Assembly (NCBI RefSeq): GCF_015709455.1
Contig: NZ_JADNQW010000005.1
Coordinates: 3,926,001-3,990,000, forward strand
DNA from: Methylosinus sp. H3A
GTDB lineage: Bacteria; Pseudomonadota; Alphaproteobacteria; Rhizobiales; Beijerinckiaceae
Direction of reading: 5' to 3'
Length of the DNA stretch: 64,000 nucleotides
Below, in pieces: positions 54,783 through 63,527 of the stretch. Position 1 is the first letter of the stretch. Every line of letters begins with the position of its first letter. The notes under the pieces were generated by a model that saw only the letters and a program-made list of their open reading frames with translations, searched no databases and was not told the DNA's origin. The position numbers and the translations under genes are program-made.

Positions 54783-55602
54783 GGGTCGAGACCTGTTCCA
54801 GAATGCGTTCGGGGTGGGTGAAGATTTCGAAGTCGCGGCCGCGCACGACCGCCACCAATGTCATGCCACATTTTTCCGCCGTACGCACGGCCAGAGCCGT
54901 GGGCGCGGAGACTGCGGCGATGATCGGCGCGCCGATGCGCGCGGCCTTTTGGACGAGCTCCACAGAGATGCGGCTCGTCATCAGCACGACGCCGGTCGAC
55001 GCAGGAACGCCCTGGCGCGCCAGAGCGCCGGCCAGTTTGTCCAGCGCATTGTGACGCCCCACATCCTCGCGCAGGACGAGCGCGTCGGAGTCCGGCGCCC
55101 AGAAGCCGGCGGCGTGAACGGCGCGCGTCTCGCGATTGAGAGTCTGCGCGCCAGGCAGCCGATCCATGGCCGCGATGAGCGCCGTCGACGACACGCGCAG
55201 CGCATTGTCGAGAACCGGCAGCGGGCGGCTCGCCTGCTCGAGGCTCTCTATTCCGCAGAGGCCGCAGCCGGTCGGCCCTGCCATGGAGCGCTTGCGCGCG
55301 GCATAGACCTCCTGGCGCCCGCCGGCGAGCCAGCTGCGCAGCTCGACGCCGGCCTCCGACGACACGATCTCGAATTCGCCGGCCTCCGCGACGGAATCGA
55401 TAAGGCCCTCGGTCAGCGCGAAGCCGAGAGAAAAATCCTCGAGATCGGCCGGCGTCGCCATCATCACCGCATGAGTCGAGCCGCCATAAGTGAAGGCGAT
55501 GGGCGTTTCTTCAGGGATAATGCGAGAGCTGTCCGACGCAGCGTCATTGCGCCGTGCGACGCACGGAACGCGAACGCTGGCGGCGGGAAGATCCTCTGTC
55601 AT
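54772..55602 (-). CDS. fdhD: Formate dehydrogenase sulfurtransferase FdhD
   Basis: 276 residues from ATG 55602, with GGAGGAAG upstream. FdhD moves sulfur from a cysteine desulfurase to the molybdenum cofactor and so activates formate dehydrogenase. The Cys pair used for sulfur transfer is in GPTGCGLCGIE (about residues 107-117). MTSRISVELVQKAA and a C-terminal nucleotide-type fold are conserved. The frame is open to 55725, but those residues come from the dispersed repeat region between fdsA and fdhD. Confidence 0.94.
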   Translation of the reverse strand: MTEDLPAASVRVPCVARRNDAASDSSRIIPEETPIAFTYGGSTHAVMMATPADLEDFSLGFALTEGLIDSVAEAGEFEIVSSEAGVELRSWLAGGRQEVYAARKRSMAGPTGCGLCGIESLEQASRPLPVLDNALRVSSTALIAAMDRLPGAQTLNRETRAVHAAGFWAPDSDALVLREDVGRHNALDKLAGALARQGVPASTGVVLMTSRISVELVQKAARIGAPIIAAVSAPTALAVRTAEKCGMTLVAVVRGRDFEIFTHPERILEQVSTHVA

Positions 55603-55628
55603 TTCCGCGATCTTCCTCCAACGCGCAT

Positions 55629-55799
55629 CCCTTCTCCCGCTCGCGGAAGAAGGTGGCCCGGCGCAGCCGGGTCGGATGAGGGTCCGTGGCGTAAACTCAC
55701 CACGTCGACCACCGGCGTCGTCCAATCTATTACGAAACGTCGAGGGCCCTCATCCGACCCCGCTTCGCGGGGCCACCTTCTCCCGCATGCGGGAGAAGG
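55629..55799. repeat. Inverted pair of dispersed intergenic repeats
   Basis: Arms at about 55629-55685 and 55745-55799 are imperfect reverse complements sharing CCTTCTCCCGC, GGTGGCC and GGATGAGGG-type segments. Each also forms its own small hairpin (GCCCGGCGCAGCCGGG-like; CCCCGCTTCGCGGGG). They sit inside the operon between fdsA and fdhD and may lower expression of fdhD-fdsD or stabilise the upstream message. Confidence 0.7.
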
Positions 55800-55825
55800 A
55801 ACGCGCCCATCGATACCGCCCTGCC

Positions 55826-58696
55826 CTACTCCGCGGCCGTCGCGATGCGACGGGCGTTCTCGGAGAGCTCGCGATATTGCTCCTGCCACTCGGTCGGACC
55901 GTTGGAGGGCGAGATCTGCACCGCCGTCACCTTATATTCGGGGCAATTGGTCGCCCAATCCGAATTGTCGGTGGTGACCACATTCGCCTGCGAGAGCGGG
56001 TGATGGAAAGTGGTGTAGACGACGCCCGGAGCCACACGGTCGGTGACTTTCGCATGCAGCGTGATCTCGCCGGCGCGGCTGGCGATACGCACCCAATCCC
56101 CATCCCGCACGCCGCGCAGCTCGGCGTCATGCGGGTGGATCTCGAGCACGTCCTCCGGATGCCACTGGCTGTTCTCGGTGCGTCGCGTCTGCGCGCCGAC
56201 ATTATATTGCGACAGGATGCGGCCCGTCGTCAGCAGCAGCGGGAAGCGCGGCCCGGTCTTCTCGTCGGTCGGGACATATTCGGTGATGACGAATTTGCCC
56301 TTGCCGCGCGTGAAGCCCTCGATGTGCATGATCGGCATGCCGTCCGGCGATGCGTCATTGCACGGCCATTGCACCGAGCCGACCTCGTCGAGCAGCTCAT
56401 AAGAAACATTCTTGAACGTCGGCGTCAGCCGCGCGATCTCGTCCATGATCTCGCTGGGATGCGAATAGTTCCAGTCGAGGCCGAAGGCCTTGGCGAGCAT
56501 TTGGGTGATCTCCCAATCGCCGTAGCCGTTCTTCGGGCTCATCACCTTGCGAATACGCTGGATGCGGCGCTCGGCGTTGGTGAAAGTGCCGTCCTTCTCG
56601 AGGAAGCTCGCGCCCGGCAGGAACACATGGGCGTAATGCGCGGTCTCGTTCAGGAAGAGATCCTGCACGATGACGCATTCCATCGCCGAGAGAGCGGCCG
56701 AAACATGCTTAGTGTCCGGATCGGACTGGAGAATGTCCTCGCCCTGGCAATAGAGCCCCTTGAATTCGCCTGCGATCGCCGCATCGAACATATTGGGGAT
56801 GCGCAGGCCCGGCTCATTGTCGAGCTCGACGCCCCAGGCCTGCTCGAAGGACTGGCGCACGGCGTCGTTGGAGACGTGGCGATAGCCGGGCAGCTCATGC
56901 GGGAAAGAGCCCATGTCGCAGGAGCCCTGCACATTGTTCTGTCCGCGCAGCGGGTTCACGCCGACGCCGCGGCGGCCGAGATTGCCGGTCGCCATTGCGA
57001 GATTGGCGATGGCCATGACGGTCGTCGAGCCCTGGCTGTGCTCGGTGACGCCGAGGCCATAATAGATGGCCGCGCGGCCGCCGGTGGCGTAGAGGCGCGC
57101 CGCGGCGCGAATATCCGCCGCCGGAACGCCGGAGAGCTTCTCGACTTCCTCGGGGCTGTTGCGCTCCTCGGAGACGAAAGCCGCCCAATCCTGGAACTCG
57201 TCCCAATCGCAACGCGCGCGCACGAAGGCTTCGTTGACGAGGCCTTCCTTCACGATCACATGCGCCAGAGCGGTGACGACGGCGACATTGGTGCCGGGCT
57301 TCAGCGCCAGATGATAATCCGCCTCGATATGGGGCGAACGCACGAGATCGATGCGGCGCGGATCGACGACGATGAGCTTGGCGCCCTCACGCAGGCGCTT
57401 CTTCATGCGCGAGCCGAACACCGGATGCGCGTCGGTCGGATTGGCGCCGATGACGAGGACCACATCGGTGTCGTCGACCGAGTCGAAGTCCTGCGTGCCG
57501 GCCGAGGTGCCGAAGGCCTGATTGAGGCCATAGCCGGTCGGCGAGTGACAAACGCGCGCGCAAGTGTCGGTGTTGTTGTTGCCAAAGCCGGCGCGGGTCA
57601 GCTTCTGGACGAGATAGGTCTCCTCATTCGAGCAACGCGAGGAGGTGATCACGCCGACAGAGCGCTTGCCGTATTTCTCTTGAATCGCCTTGAAGCGATC
57701 GGCCGCGAAGGAGATGGCCTCCTCCCAGGAGACGACACGCCACGGATCGGTCGCCTTGTCGCGGATCATCGGCGAGGTGACGCGCTCCTTGTGCAGCGCA
57801 TAGCCATAGGCGAAGCGGCCCTTGATGCAGCTATGGCCATGATTGGCCTTGCCGTCCTTCCACGGGACCATGCGGACGATCTCCTCGCCGCGCATCTCCG
57901 CCTTGAAGGTGCAGCCGACGCCGCAATAGGCGCAGGTGGTGACTTCCGAATGTTCCGGCTGGCCGATGGCGATGACCGACTTCTCGGTCAGCGTCGCGGT
58001 CGGGCAGGCCTGCACGCAGGCGCCGCAGGACACGCATTCCGACTCGAAGAAGGCTTCCGCCATGCCGGGCGAGACGCGGCTGTCGAAGCCACGGCCGTCG
58101 ATCGTCAGCGCGAAAGTGCCTTGAGTCTCCTCGCAGGCGCGAACGCAACGATTGCAGACGATGCATTTGGACGGGTCATAGGTGAAATAAGGATTCGACT
58201 CGTCCTTCGGCATCCACTCGAAATTGGCCTTGCCGTCCTTGCGGGCGAACACATGATTGGCGCCCTCATAGCCATAGCGCACGTCGCGCAGGCCGACGGC
58301 GCCCGCCATCGTCTGCAGCTCGCAATCGCCATTGGCGGCGCAAGTCAGGCAGTCGAGCGGATGGTCGGAGATATAGAGCTCCATCACGCCGCGGCGGATG
58401 GCCTTCAGACGCGGGGTCTGCGTATGGACGCTCATGCCCGGCAGAACCGGCGTCGTGCAGGAGGCCGGCGTGCCGAAACGGCCGTCGATCTCGACGACGC
58501 AGAGACGGCAGGAGCCGAAGGCCTTCAGGCTGTCGGTGGCGCAGAGCTTGGGGATTTCGGTCCCGAGCTCCATGGCGGCGCGCATGATGGACGTGCCTTC
58601 CGGCACGGTGACCGCTACGCCGTCGATCGTCAGAGTGATTTCTTTCTCAGACTTCGATGCGGGCGTGCCGTAATCGGTTTCTTTGACGAGTGTCAT
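55826..58696 (-). CDS. fdsA: NAD-dependent formate dehydrogenase, molybdenum subunit alpha
   Basis: 956 residues from ATG 58696 (GAGGAG upstream). An N-terminal [2Fe-2S] ferredoxin-like domain (about 18-95), a His/Cys cluster segment (DHPLDCLTCAANGDC), two [4Fe-4S] motifs (CIVCNRCVRACE; CVSCGACVQACP), then the molybdopterin oxidoreductase domain with CAYCGVGC. The active-site Cys is in TCARVCHSPTGYGL, encoded by TGC, so this is a cysteine rather than a selenocysteine enzyme. It oxidises formate to CO2 and passes electrons through the clusters to FdsB. The last step of C1 oxidation depends on it. Confidence 0.97.
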   Translation of the reverse strand: MTLVKETDYGTPASKSEKEITLTIDGVAVTVPEGTSIMRAAMELGTEIPKLCATDSLKAFGSCRLCVVEIDGRFGTPASCTTPVLPGMSVHTQTPRLKAIRRGVMELYISDHPLDCLTCAANGDCELQTMAGAVGLRDVRYGYEGANHVFARKDGKANFEWMPKDESNPYFTYDPSKCIVCNRCVRACEETQGTFALTIDGRGFDSRVSPGMAEAFFESECVSCGACVQACPTATLTEKSVIAIGQPEHSEVTTCAYCGVGCTFKAEMRGEEIVRMVPWKDGKANHGHSCIKGRFAYGYALHKERVTSPMIRDKATDPWRVVSWEEAISFAADRFKAIQEKYGKRSVGVITSSRCSNEETYLVQKLTRAGFGNNNTDTCARVCHSPTGYGLNQAFGTSAGTQDFDSVDDTDVVLVIGANPTDAHPVFGSRMKKRLREGAKLIVVDPRRIDLVRSPHIEADYHLALKPGTNVAVVTALAHVIVKEGLVNEAFVRARCDWDEFQDWAAFVSEERNSPEEVEKLSGVPAADIRAAARLYATGGRAAIYYGLGVTEHSQGSTTVMAIANLAMATGNLGRRGVGVNPLRGQNNVQGSCDMGSFPHELPGYRHVSNDAVRQSFEQAWGVELDNEPGLRIPNMFDAAIAGEFKGLYCQGEDILQSDPDTKHVSAALSAMECVIVQDLFLNETAHYAHVFLPGASFLEKDGTFTNAERRIQRIRKVMSPKNGYGDWEITQMLAKAFGLDWNYSHPSEIMDEIARLTPTFKNVSYELLDEVGSVQWPCNDASPDGMPIMHIEGFTRGKGKFVITEYVPTDEKTGPRFPLLLTTGRILSQYNVGAQTRRTENSQWHPEDVLEIHPHDAELRGVRDGDWVRIASRAGEITLHAKVTDRVAPGVVYTTFHHPLSQANVVTTDNSDWATNCPEYKVTAVQISPSNGPTEWQEQYRELSENARRIATAAE

Positions 58697-58707
58697 GGCT
58701 TTGCTCC

Positions 58708-60261
58708 TCACTCGGCGGCGGCGGGAAGCGTCGCTTTGCGGAAATCTTCCGGATAATGACGAAGAGCGCTCTCGACAGGATATGGGGCGAAACCTCCGAG
58801 CGCGCAGAGGGATCCGAATTTCATCGTGTGGCAGAGATCGGACAGAAGCTCGATATTCGCGTCCACGTCGACGCCTTCGACGATTCTGTCGATCGTCTCG
58901 ACGCCGCGGGTGGAGCCGATGCGGCAGGGCGTGCATTTGCCACAGCTCTCGATCGCGCAGAACTCCATGCCGAAGCGCGCCATCTGCGCCATGTCGACGG
59001 TGTCGTCGAAAACGACGAGGCCGCCATGGCCGATCAGGCTGTCGTGCTTCTGGAACGCCTCATAATCGAAGGGCGTGTCGAACAGCGACGGGGGCACATA
59101 GGCGCCGAGCGGGCCGCCGCATTGCACGGCGCGCACCGGACGGCCGGTCAGAGTGCCGCCGCCGATGTCGTTGACGATCTCGCCCAGCGTCAGGCCGAAG
59201 GGCGTCTCATAGAGGCCGCCGAATTTCACATTGCCGGCGATCTGCAGCGGCATGGTGCCGCGCGAGCGGCCGACGCCTAGGGAAGCGTAATATTCGCCGC
59301 CCTTGGCGAGAATGGCCGGGGCCGTGGCGAGCGTCAGCACATTGTTGACGACGGTCGGCCGGCTCATGAAGCCGACATGCGCCGGTAGCGGCGGCTTGGC
59401 GCGCACGATGCCGCGATGACCCTCGAGGCTCTCGAGCAGCGAGGTCTCCTCGCCGCACACATAGGCGCCCGCGCCGATGCGCAGCTCTATATCGAAGGCG
59501 AAGCCCGAGCCGCGCACATTCGGGCCGAGCCAGCCGGCCTTGCGCGCCGCCTCCAGCGCCTCGGTCAGCACCTCGGCGCATTGCGGATATTCCGCGCGCA
59601 GATAGATGAAGCCCTTGCTCGCGCCGATGGCGTAGCCGCAGATCGTCATGCCCTCGATGAGGACGAAGGGGTCGCCCTCCATCACCATGCGATCGGCGAA
59701 AGTGCCGCTGTCGCCCTCGTCGGCGTTGGTGACGACGTAACGGCGGTCGGCCGGAGCGTCGGCGACCGTCTTCCATTTGATGCCGGCCGGGAAGCCCGCG
59801 CCGCCACGGCCGCGCAGGCCGGACTTCGTCACTTCCTCGATCACCTTGGCCGGGCCGATCTCGAAGGCCTTGGCGAGCCCCTGCCCGCCGCCATGAGCGA
59901 CATAATCGTCGAGACTCACCGGATCGATGATTCCGACGCGCTCGAAGGTCACGCGCGTCTGCTTGGCCCAATAGGGATGCTCGTCGACCTTGCCGATGGA
60001 GAGCGGGTGCGCCGCGCCCTTCAGAAAGCCGGCGTCGAACAGCGACGGAACGTCGGAGGGCTTCACATTGCCATAGCCGATGCGCCCTTCCGGCGTCTCG
60101 ACCTCGACCAGCGGCTCGAGCCAGAGCAGCCCGCGCGAGCCGTTGCGGATGACCTGGATCGTCTCGCCGCGCGCGGCGGCCTCTTTCTCGATCGCGGCGA
60201 GGACACGCTTGGCGCCGACCGCCAACGCGGCCATATCGCGGGGAACATAGACCTTGGTCAT
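58708..60261 (-). CDS. fdsB: Formate dehydrogenase diaphorase subunit beta
   Basis: 517 residues, homologous to NuoF with an N-terminal thioredoxin-like extension. NADH-binding GLRGRGGAGFPAGIKW (about 148-163), FMN-binding YVVTNADEGDSGTF, GAGAYVCGEETSLLESLEG, and the [4Fe-4S] motif ESCGKCTPCRIG near residue 440. It transfers electrons from FdsA to NAD+. It overlaps fdsG by 4 bases (ATGA) and is followed by fdsA after 11 bases. Confidence 0.97.
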   Translation of the reverse strand: MTKVYVPRDMAALAVGAKRVLAAIEKEAAARGETIQVIRNGSRGLLWLEPLVEVETPEGRIGYGNVKPSDVPSLFDAGFLKGAAHPLSIGKVDEHPYWAKQTRVTFERVGIIDPVSLDDYVAHGGGQGLAKAFEIGPAKVIEEVTKSGLRGRGGAGFPAGIKWKTVADAPADRRYVVTNADEGDSGTFADRMVMEGDPFVLIEGMTICGYAIGASKGFIYLRAEYPQCAEVLTEALEAARKAGWLGPNVRGSGFAFDIELRIGAGAYVCGEETSLLESLEGHRGIVRAKPPLPAHVGFMSRPTVVNNVLTLATAPAILAKGGEYYASLGVGRSRGTMPLQIAGNVKFGGLYETPFGLTLGEIVNDIGGGTLTGRPVRAVQCGGPLGAYVPPSLFDTPFDYEAFQKHDSLIGHGGLVVFDDTVDMAQMARFGMEFCAIESCGKCTPCRIGSTRGVETIDRIVEGVDVDANIELLSDLCHTMKFGSLCALGGFAPYPVESALRHYPEDFRKATLPAAAE

Positions 60262-60734
60262 GAGTTGCGCGCCTCCGCCGCCAATTCGTCCAACAATTCG
60301 GCGTCGACTCGTCCGACCGGCTCTCCGTCATAGAGCGCGCCGGGGCTGTGAGCGCAAAGACCGAGGCAATAGACCGCCTCTATGGTCAGCGAGCCATCAT
60401 TGGTCGTCTGCCCCCATTCGAGCTTCAGGCGCTCGAGGAAATCCTTGGCGATCTTCTCCGATCCCATGGATTGGCAGGACTCGGCCCGGCACAGCTTCAG
60501 CACATGGCGACCGGCCGGCTCGCGGCGGAAGTCGTGATAGAAACTCACGACGCCATGCATCTCGGCCCGGGAGATGTTCAGCGCCTGCGCGATCTGCGGC
60601 ACAGCCGCCTCGGGCACATAGCCGAATTCCTCCTGGATAGCGTGCAGGATAGGCAGGCCTGGACCCTCGAGCCCGAGATGGGCGTCGATGATCTCCTGGG
60701 CCCGCGCCTCGTTCCACGGAACAGCGCCAGACAT
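60258..60734 (-). CDS. fdsG: Formate dehydrogenase subunit gamma
   Basis: 158 residues of the NuoE family, carrying a [2Fe-2S] cluster with thioredoxin-like fold. The Cys ligands are in KLCRAESCQSMG (about 82-93) and YCLGLCAHSP (about 122-131). It begins the fdsGBA-fdhD-fdsD operon; ATG 60734 follows GGGGAAG. The upstream open frame to 60812 is not supported. A LysR regulator gene ends 126 bases upstream. Confidence 0.95.
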   Translation of the reverse strand: MSGAVPWNEARAQEIIDAHLGLEGPGLPILHAIQEEFGYVPEAAVPQIAQALNISRAEMHGVVSFYHDFRREPAGRHVLKLCRAESCQSMGSEKIAKDFLERLKLEWGQTTNDGSLTIEAVYCLGLCAHSPGALYDGEPVGRVDAELLDELAAEARNS

Positions 60735-60860
60735 TTCTTCCCCGTTCTTATAGGGCGGACCATCACGGGCGATGGCCGCCCATTTTAGGTAATTGCCCCA
60801 ACAGTGCCGCAAAAAGCGGGCGGGATCAATAATCTGGAACGGTTACATGATAGGCGATTC

Positions 60861-61763
60861 CTATAAATCGCCAACTCCCGGATTTCGTGCGAGCTTCTTG
60901 GCCTCGGCCACGAGCGCGGCCACTTGCGGAATGGTCGGCTCGCGGTGCGGGACGACCAATCCGATCTCGTGAACGGCCTCGGGCTCGACAATGGGAATAG
61001 AGCGCAAAGGGGCGGCGACGCGCAGCGAGTCGACCAGCTTTTCGGGTAGGATGGTGGCCCAATGTCCTGTCTTCACATGGGCGAAGAGGACGATGACCGA
61101 ATTCGATTCGAGGGCGGGCTCGGGCTCGCCGCCGGCGTCGCGGATCAGCCGCTCGACGATGCGGCGATTCTGCATGTCCGGCGTCAGCAGGCAGAGCGGA
61201 ATGCGGCCGACCTCGGCCCAGGTCACCTTGCCACGGTTGCCGAGCGGATTTTCGGCGGCGGTCAGCAGCCGATAGCGCTCGGAGAACAACGGCACCGTCC
61301 GCACGCGGCCCAAAGGCTCGTTGTCGAGATAGGTGAGGCCCGCGTCGATCTCGAGATTGTCCAGCATCGACAGGATTTCGGTCGAGGAGCTGGTGAGAAT
61401 GGTGAAGCGCACATTGGGGTGCTTTTCGCGGAAAGGCGTCGTCAGCGCCGGCACCATGGTCAGCGCCGTGGGAATGGCGGCGATCTTGAGCTGACCGCCG
61501 AGCCCCTCCTTCAGCGTCCGCACCTCGAGGCGCATCGCCCGCGTGTCGGCGACGATTCGCTTGGCCCATTCCAGCACGCGCTCGCCCTCGGCGGTGAGGC
61601 TGTGGAAGCGCGAGGAACGATTGACGAGCAGCACGCCGAGACTGTCCTCGAGCTGCTTGATCCCGGCCGAAAGCGTAGGCTGCGTCACCCCGCAGAGTTC
61701 CGCCGCGCGGGAAAAACTGCGCTCTTTGGCGACAGTGATGAAGAATTCCAGCTTGTCGATCAC
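60861..61763 (-). CDS. LysR-family regulator, probable formate dehydrogenase regulator
   Basis: About 300 residues from GTG 61763 (VIDKLEFFITVAKERSFSRAA), the usual LysR start position; ATG 61829 is possible. HTH GVTQPTLSAGIKQLEDSLGV, then a substrate-binding domain (about 88-290: LKIAAIPTALTMVPAL, LTSSSTEILSMLDNLEIDAGL). It is directly upstream of fdsG on the same strand, unlike the usual divergent arrangement, and divergent from proS. Control of fds by formate or molybdate is suggested by FdsR-type regulators in other bacteria and is inference here. Confidence 0.85.
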   Translation of the reverse strand: MIDKLEFFITVAKERSFSRAAELCGVTQPTLSAGIKQLEDSLGVLLVNRSSRFHSLTAEGERVLEWAKRIVADTRAMRLEVRTLKEGLGGQLKIAAIPTALTMVPALTTPFREKHPNVRFTILTSSSTEILSMLDNLEIDAGLTYLDNEPLGRVRTVPLFSERYRLLTAAENPLGNRGKVTWAEVGRIPLCLLTPDMQNRRIVERLIRDAGGEPEPALESNSVIVLFAHVKTGHWATILPEKLVDSLRVAAPLRSIPIVEPEAVHEIGLVVPHREPTIPQVAALVAEAKKLARNPGVGDL

Positions 61764-61949
61764 CTTGGGCTCGGGCTCCCTTCGCGCCCTGCGGGACCGA
61801 ATGGGGACGCTCGCGCGGACTATATACATAAAGGCCCGGATCGGCGAATGCCTCGCACGAATGGAGGAGGTCGTCGCTCCGCTCGCCATGACGGCGGGCT
61901 TGGGCTATCTCTCCGCCCGGACCCCGAAAACGAATCCCCGAAGGCAAAG

Positions 61950-63497
61950 ATGAAACGCGCCCTGTCGGTCACGAGAGACGAGAATTTCGCGCAATGGTAT
62001 CAGGCCATCGTCGCCGAGGCCGATATGGCCGAGACGAGCCCGGTGCGCGGCTGCATGATCATCAAGCCCTGGGGCTATGGCGTCTGGGAGCTGATCCAGG
62101 GCGCGCTCGACCGGCGCATAAAAGAGACCGGCCACGACAATTGCTATTTCCCGCTGTTCATCCCGATGAGCTTCATCGCTCAGGAGGCGAGCCATGTCGA
62201 AGGCTTCGCCAAGGAGATGGCGGTCGTCACCCATCACCGGCTGAAGGCTGTGGACGGCAAGCTCGTCGTCGATCCCGACTCCAAGCTCGAGGAGCCGCTC
62301 ATCGTGCGGCCGACCTCGGAGACGATCATCGGCGACGCCTTCCGCCGCTGGGTCTCCTCGCATCGCGACCTGCCCGTGCTCATCAATCAATGGGCCAATG
62401 TCGTGCGCTGGGAGATGCGCACGCGGCTTTTTCTGCGGACAAGCGAATTCCTCTGGCAGGAGGGCCACACCGCCCATGCCGACGAGGCCGACGCGCGGGA
62501 AGAAACCCGCAAAATGCTCGAGGTCTATCGGCAGATCGTCGAGGATGTGCTGGCCGTTCCGGTCGTCGCCGGCGAGAAGCCGGAGAATGAGCGTTTTCCC
62601 GGCGCCGTGAACACCTATTCCATCGAAGCGATGATGCAGGACGGCAAGGCGCTGCAGGCCGGCACCTCGCATTATCTCGGAACCAATTTCGCGCACGCGC
62701 AGAACATTCGCTTCCAGAGCGCGAGCGGCGAGCTGGAATATTGCCACACGACGAGCTGGGGCGTCTCGACGCGGCTCATCGGCGGCGTCATCATGACCCA
62801 TGGCGACGATGACGGGCTGCGCCTGCCGCCCGCCATCGCGCCGCGTCAGGTGGTGATCGTGCCCATGCTGCGCGAAAAGCCCGAGGACGCCGAGGTTCTG
62901 GCCTTTTGCGACCGGCTGAAAGCCGACCTGGACGGGCTCTTCGCGCTGGGCGCGCCTTTGCGCGCGATCGTCGACAAGAAGCCGGCGCGCGCCGCCAATA
63001 AGCGCTGGGACTGGGTGCGCCGCGGCGCGCCGATCATTCTCGAGATCGGCCCGCGCGACGCCGCCAATGATGTGGTGACTCTGATCCGCCGCGATCGGCT
63101 GCGCGAGGGCGACAAGATCGTCTCGATTGCAACGCCCCGCGCGGAATTCGTGGGCGCGGTCCCCGCCCTGCTGGCGGAAATCCAGGCGGCGCTGTTCGCC
63201 GAGGCCAAGGCGCGGCTCGAGGCCAATATTCGCTCCGATCTGACGAGCTTCGCCGAGATCGCCGATTATTTCGGCAAGGCGGCCGAAGACGACGAGGCTG
63301 CCGCAGCCTTCAAGGGCTGGGTGCGCGCGCCCTGGGCGCGCCCGACCGGCGCCGAGCTCGAGGAGGTGGAGACGCGTCTGAAGGCGTTGAAGCTGACGCT
63401 GCGCAATATTCCGCTGGAGCAGAGCGCGCCGAAGGGCGTCTGCGTCTTCACCGGCCGGCCGGCAGTGGAGGAGATTTTGATCGCTCGCGCTTATTAG
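61950..63497 (+). CDS. proS: Prolyl-tRNA synthetase, archaeal/eukaryotic type
   Basis: 515 residues. Class II aminoacyl-tRNA synthetase charging tRNA-Pro. The motif 2 region WEMRTRLFLRTSEFLWQEGHTAHA, RPTSETIIGDAFRRWV and the anticodon-binding domain with VVIVPMLREK belong to the archaeal/eukaryotic-type ProRS, which lacks the bacterial insertion editing domain. The C-terminus continues about 100 residues past the anticodon domain and ends in Tyr (ILIARAY), as in that type. Most alphaproteobacteria have a different short ProRS. The start is ATG 61950. It is divergent from the LysR gene. Confidence 0.9.
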   Translation: MKRALSVTRDENFAQWYQAIVAEADMAETSPVRGCMIIKPWGYGVWELIQGALDRRIKETGHDNCYFPLFIPMSFIAQEASHVEGFAKEMAVVTHHRLKAVDGKLVVDPDSKLEEPLIVRPTSETIIGDAFRRWVSSHRDLPVLINQWANVVRWEMRTRLFLRTSEFLWQEGHTAHADEADAREETRKMLEVYRQIVEDVLAVPVVAGEKPENERFPGAVNTYSIEAMMQDGKALQAGTSHYLGTNFAHAQNIRFQSASGELEYCHTTSWGVSTRLIGGVIMTHGDDDGLRLPPAIAPRQVVIVPMLREKPEDAEVLAFCDRLKADLDGLFALGAPLRAIVDKKPARAANKRWDWVRRGAPIILEIGPRDAANDVVTLIRRDRLREGDKIVSIATPRAEFVGAVPALLAEIQAALFAEAKARLEANIRSDLTSFAEIADYFGKAAEDDEAAAAFKGWVRAPWARPTGAELEEVETRLKALKLTLRNIPLEQSAPKGVCVFTGRPAVEEILIARAY

Positions 63498-63527
63498 CGC
63501 GGGCGAACAGAGCGTGCCCACCGATTT

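Noticed and set aside
57560..57600. Selenocysteine in FdsA
   Set aside because: The active-site residue is encoded by TGC, an ordinary cysteine codon.
55490..58756. 1088-codon plus-strand frame opposite fdsA
   Set aside because: Mirror of the strongly biased codon use of fdsA; low-complexity translation without ribosome binding site.
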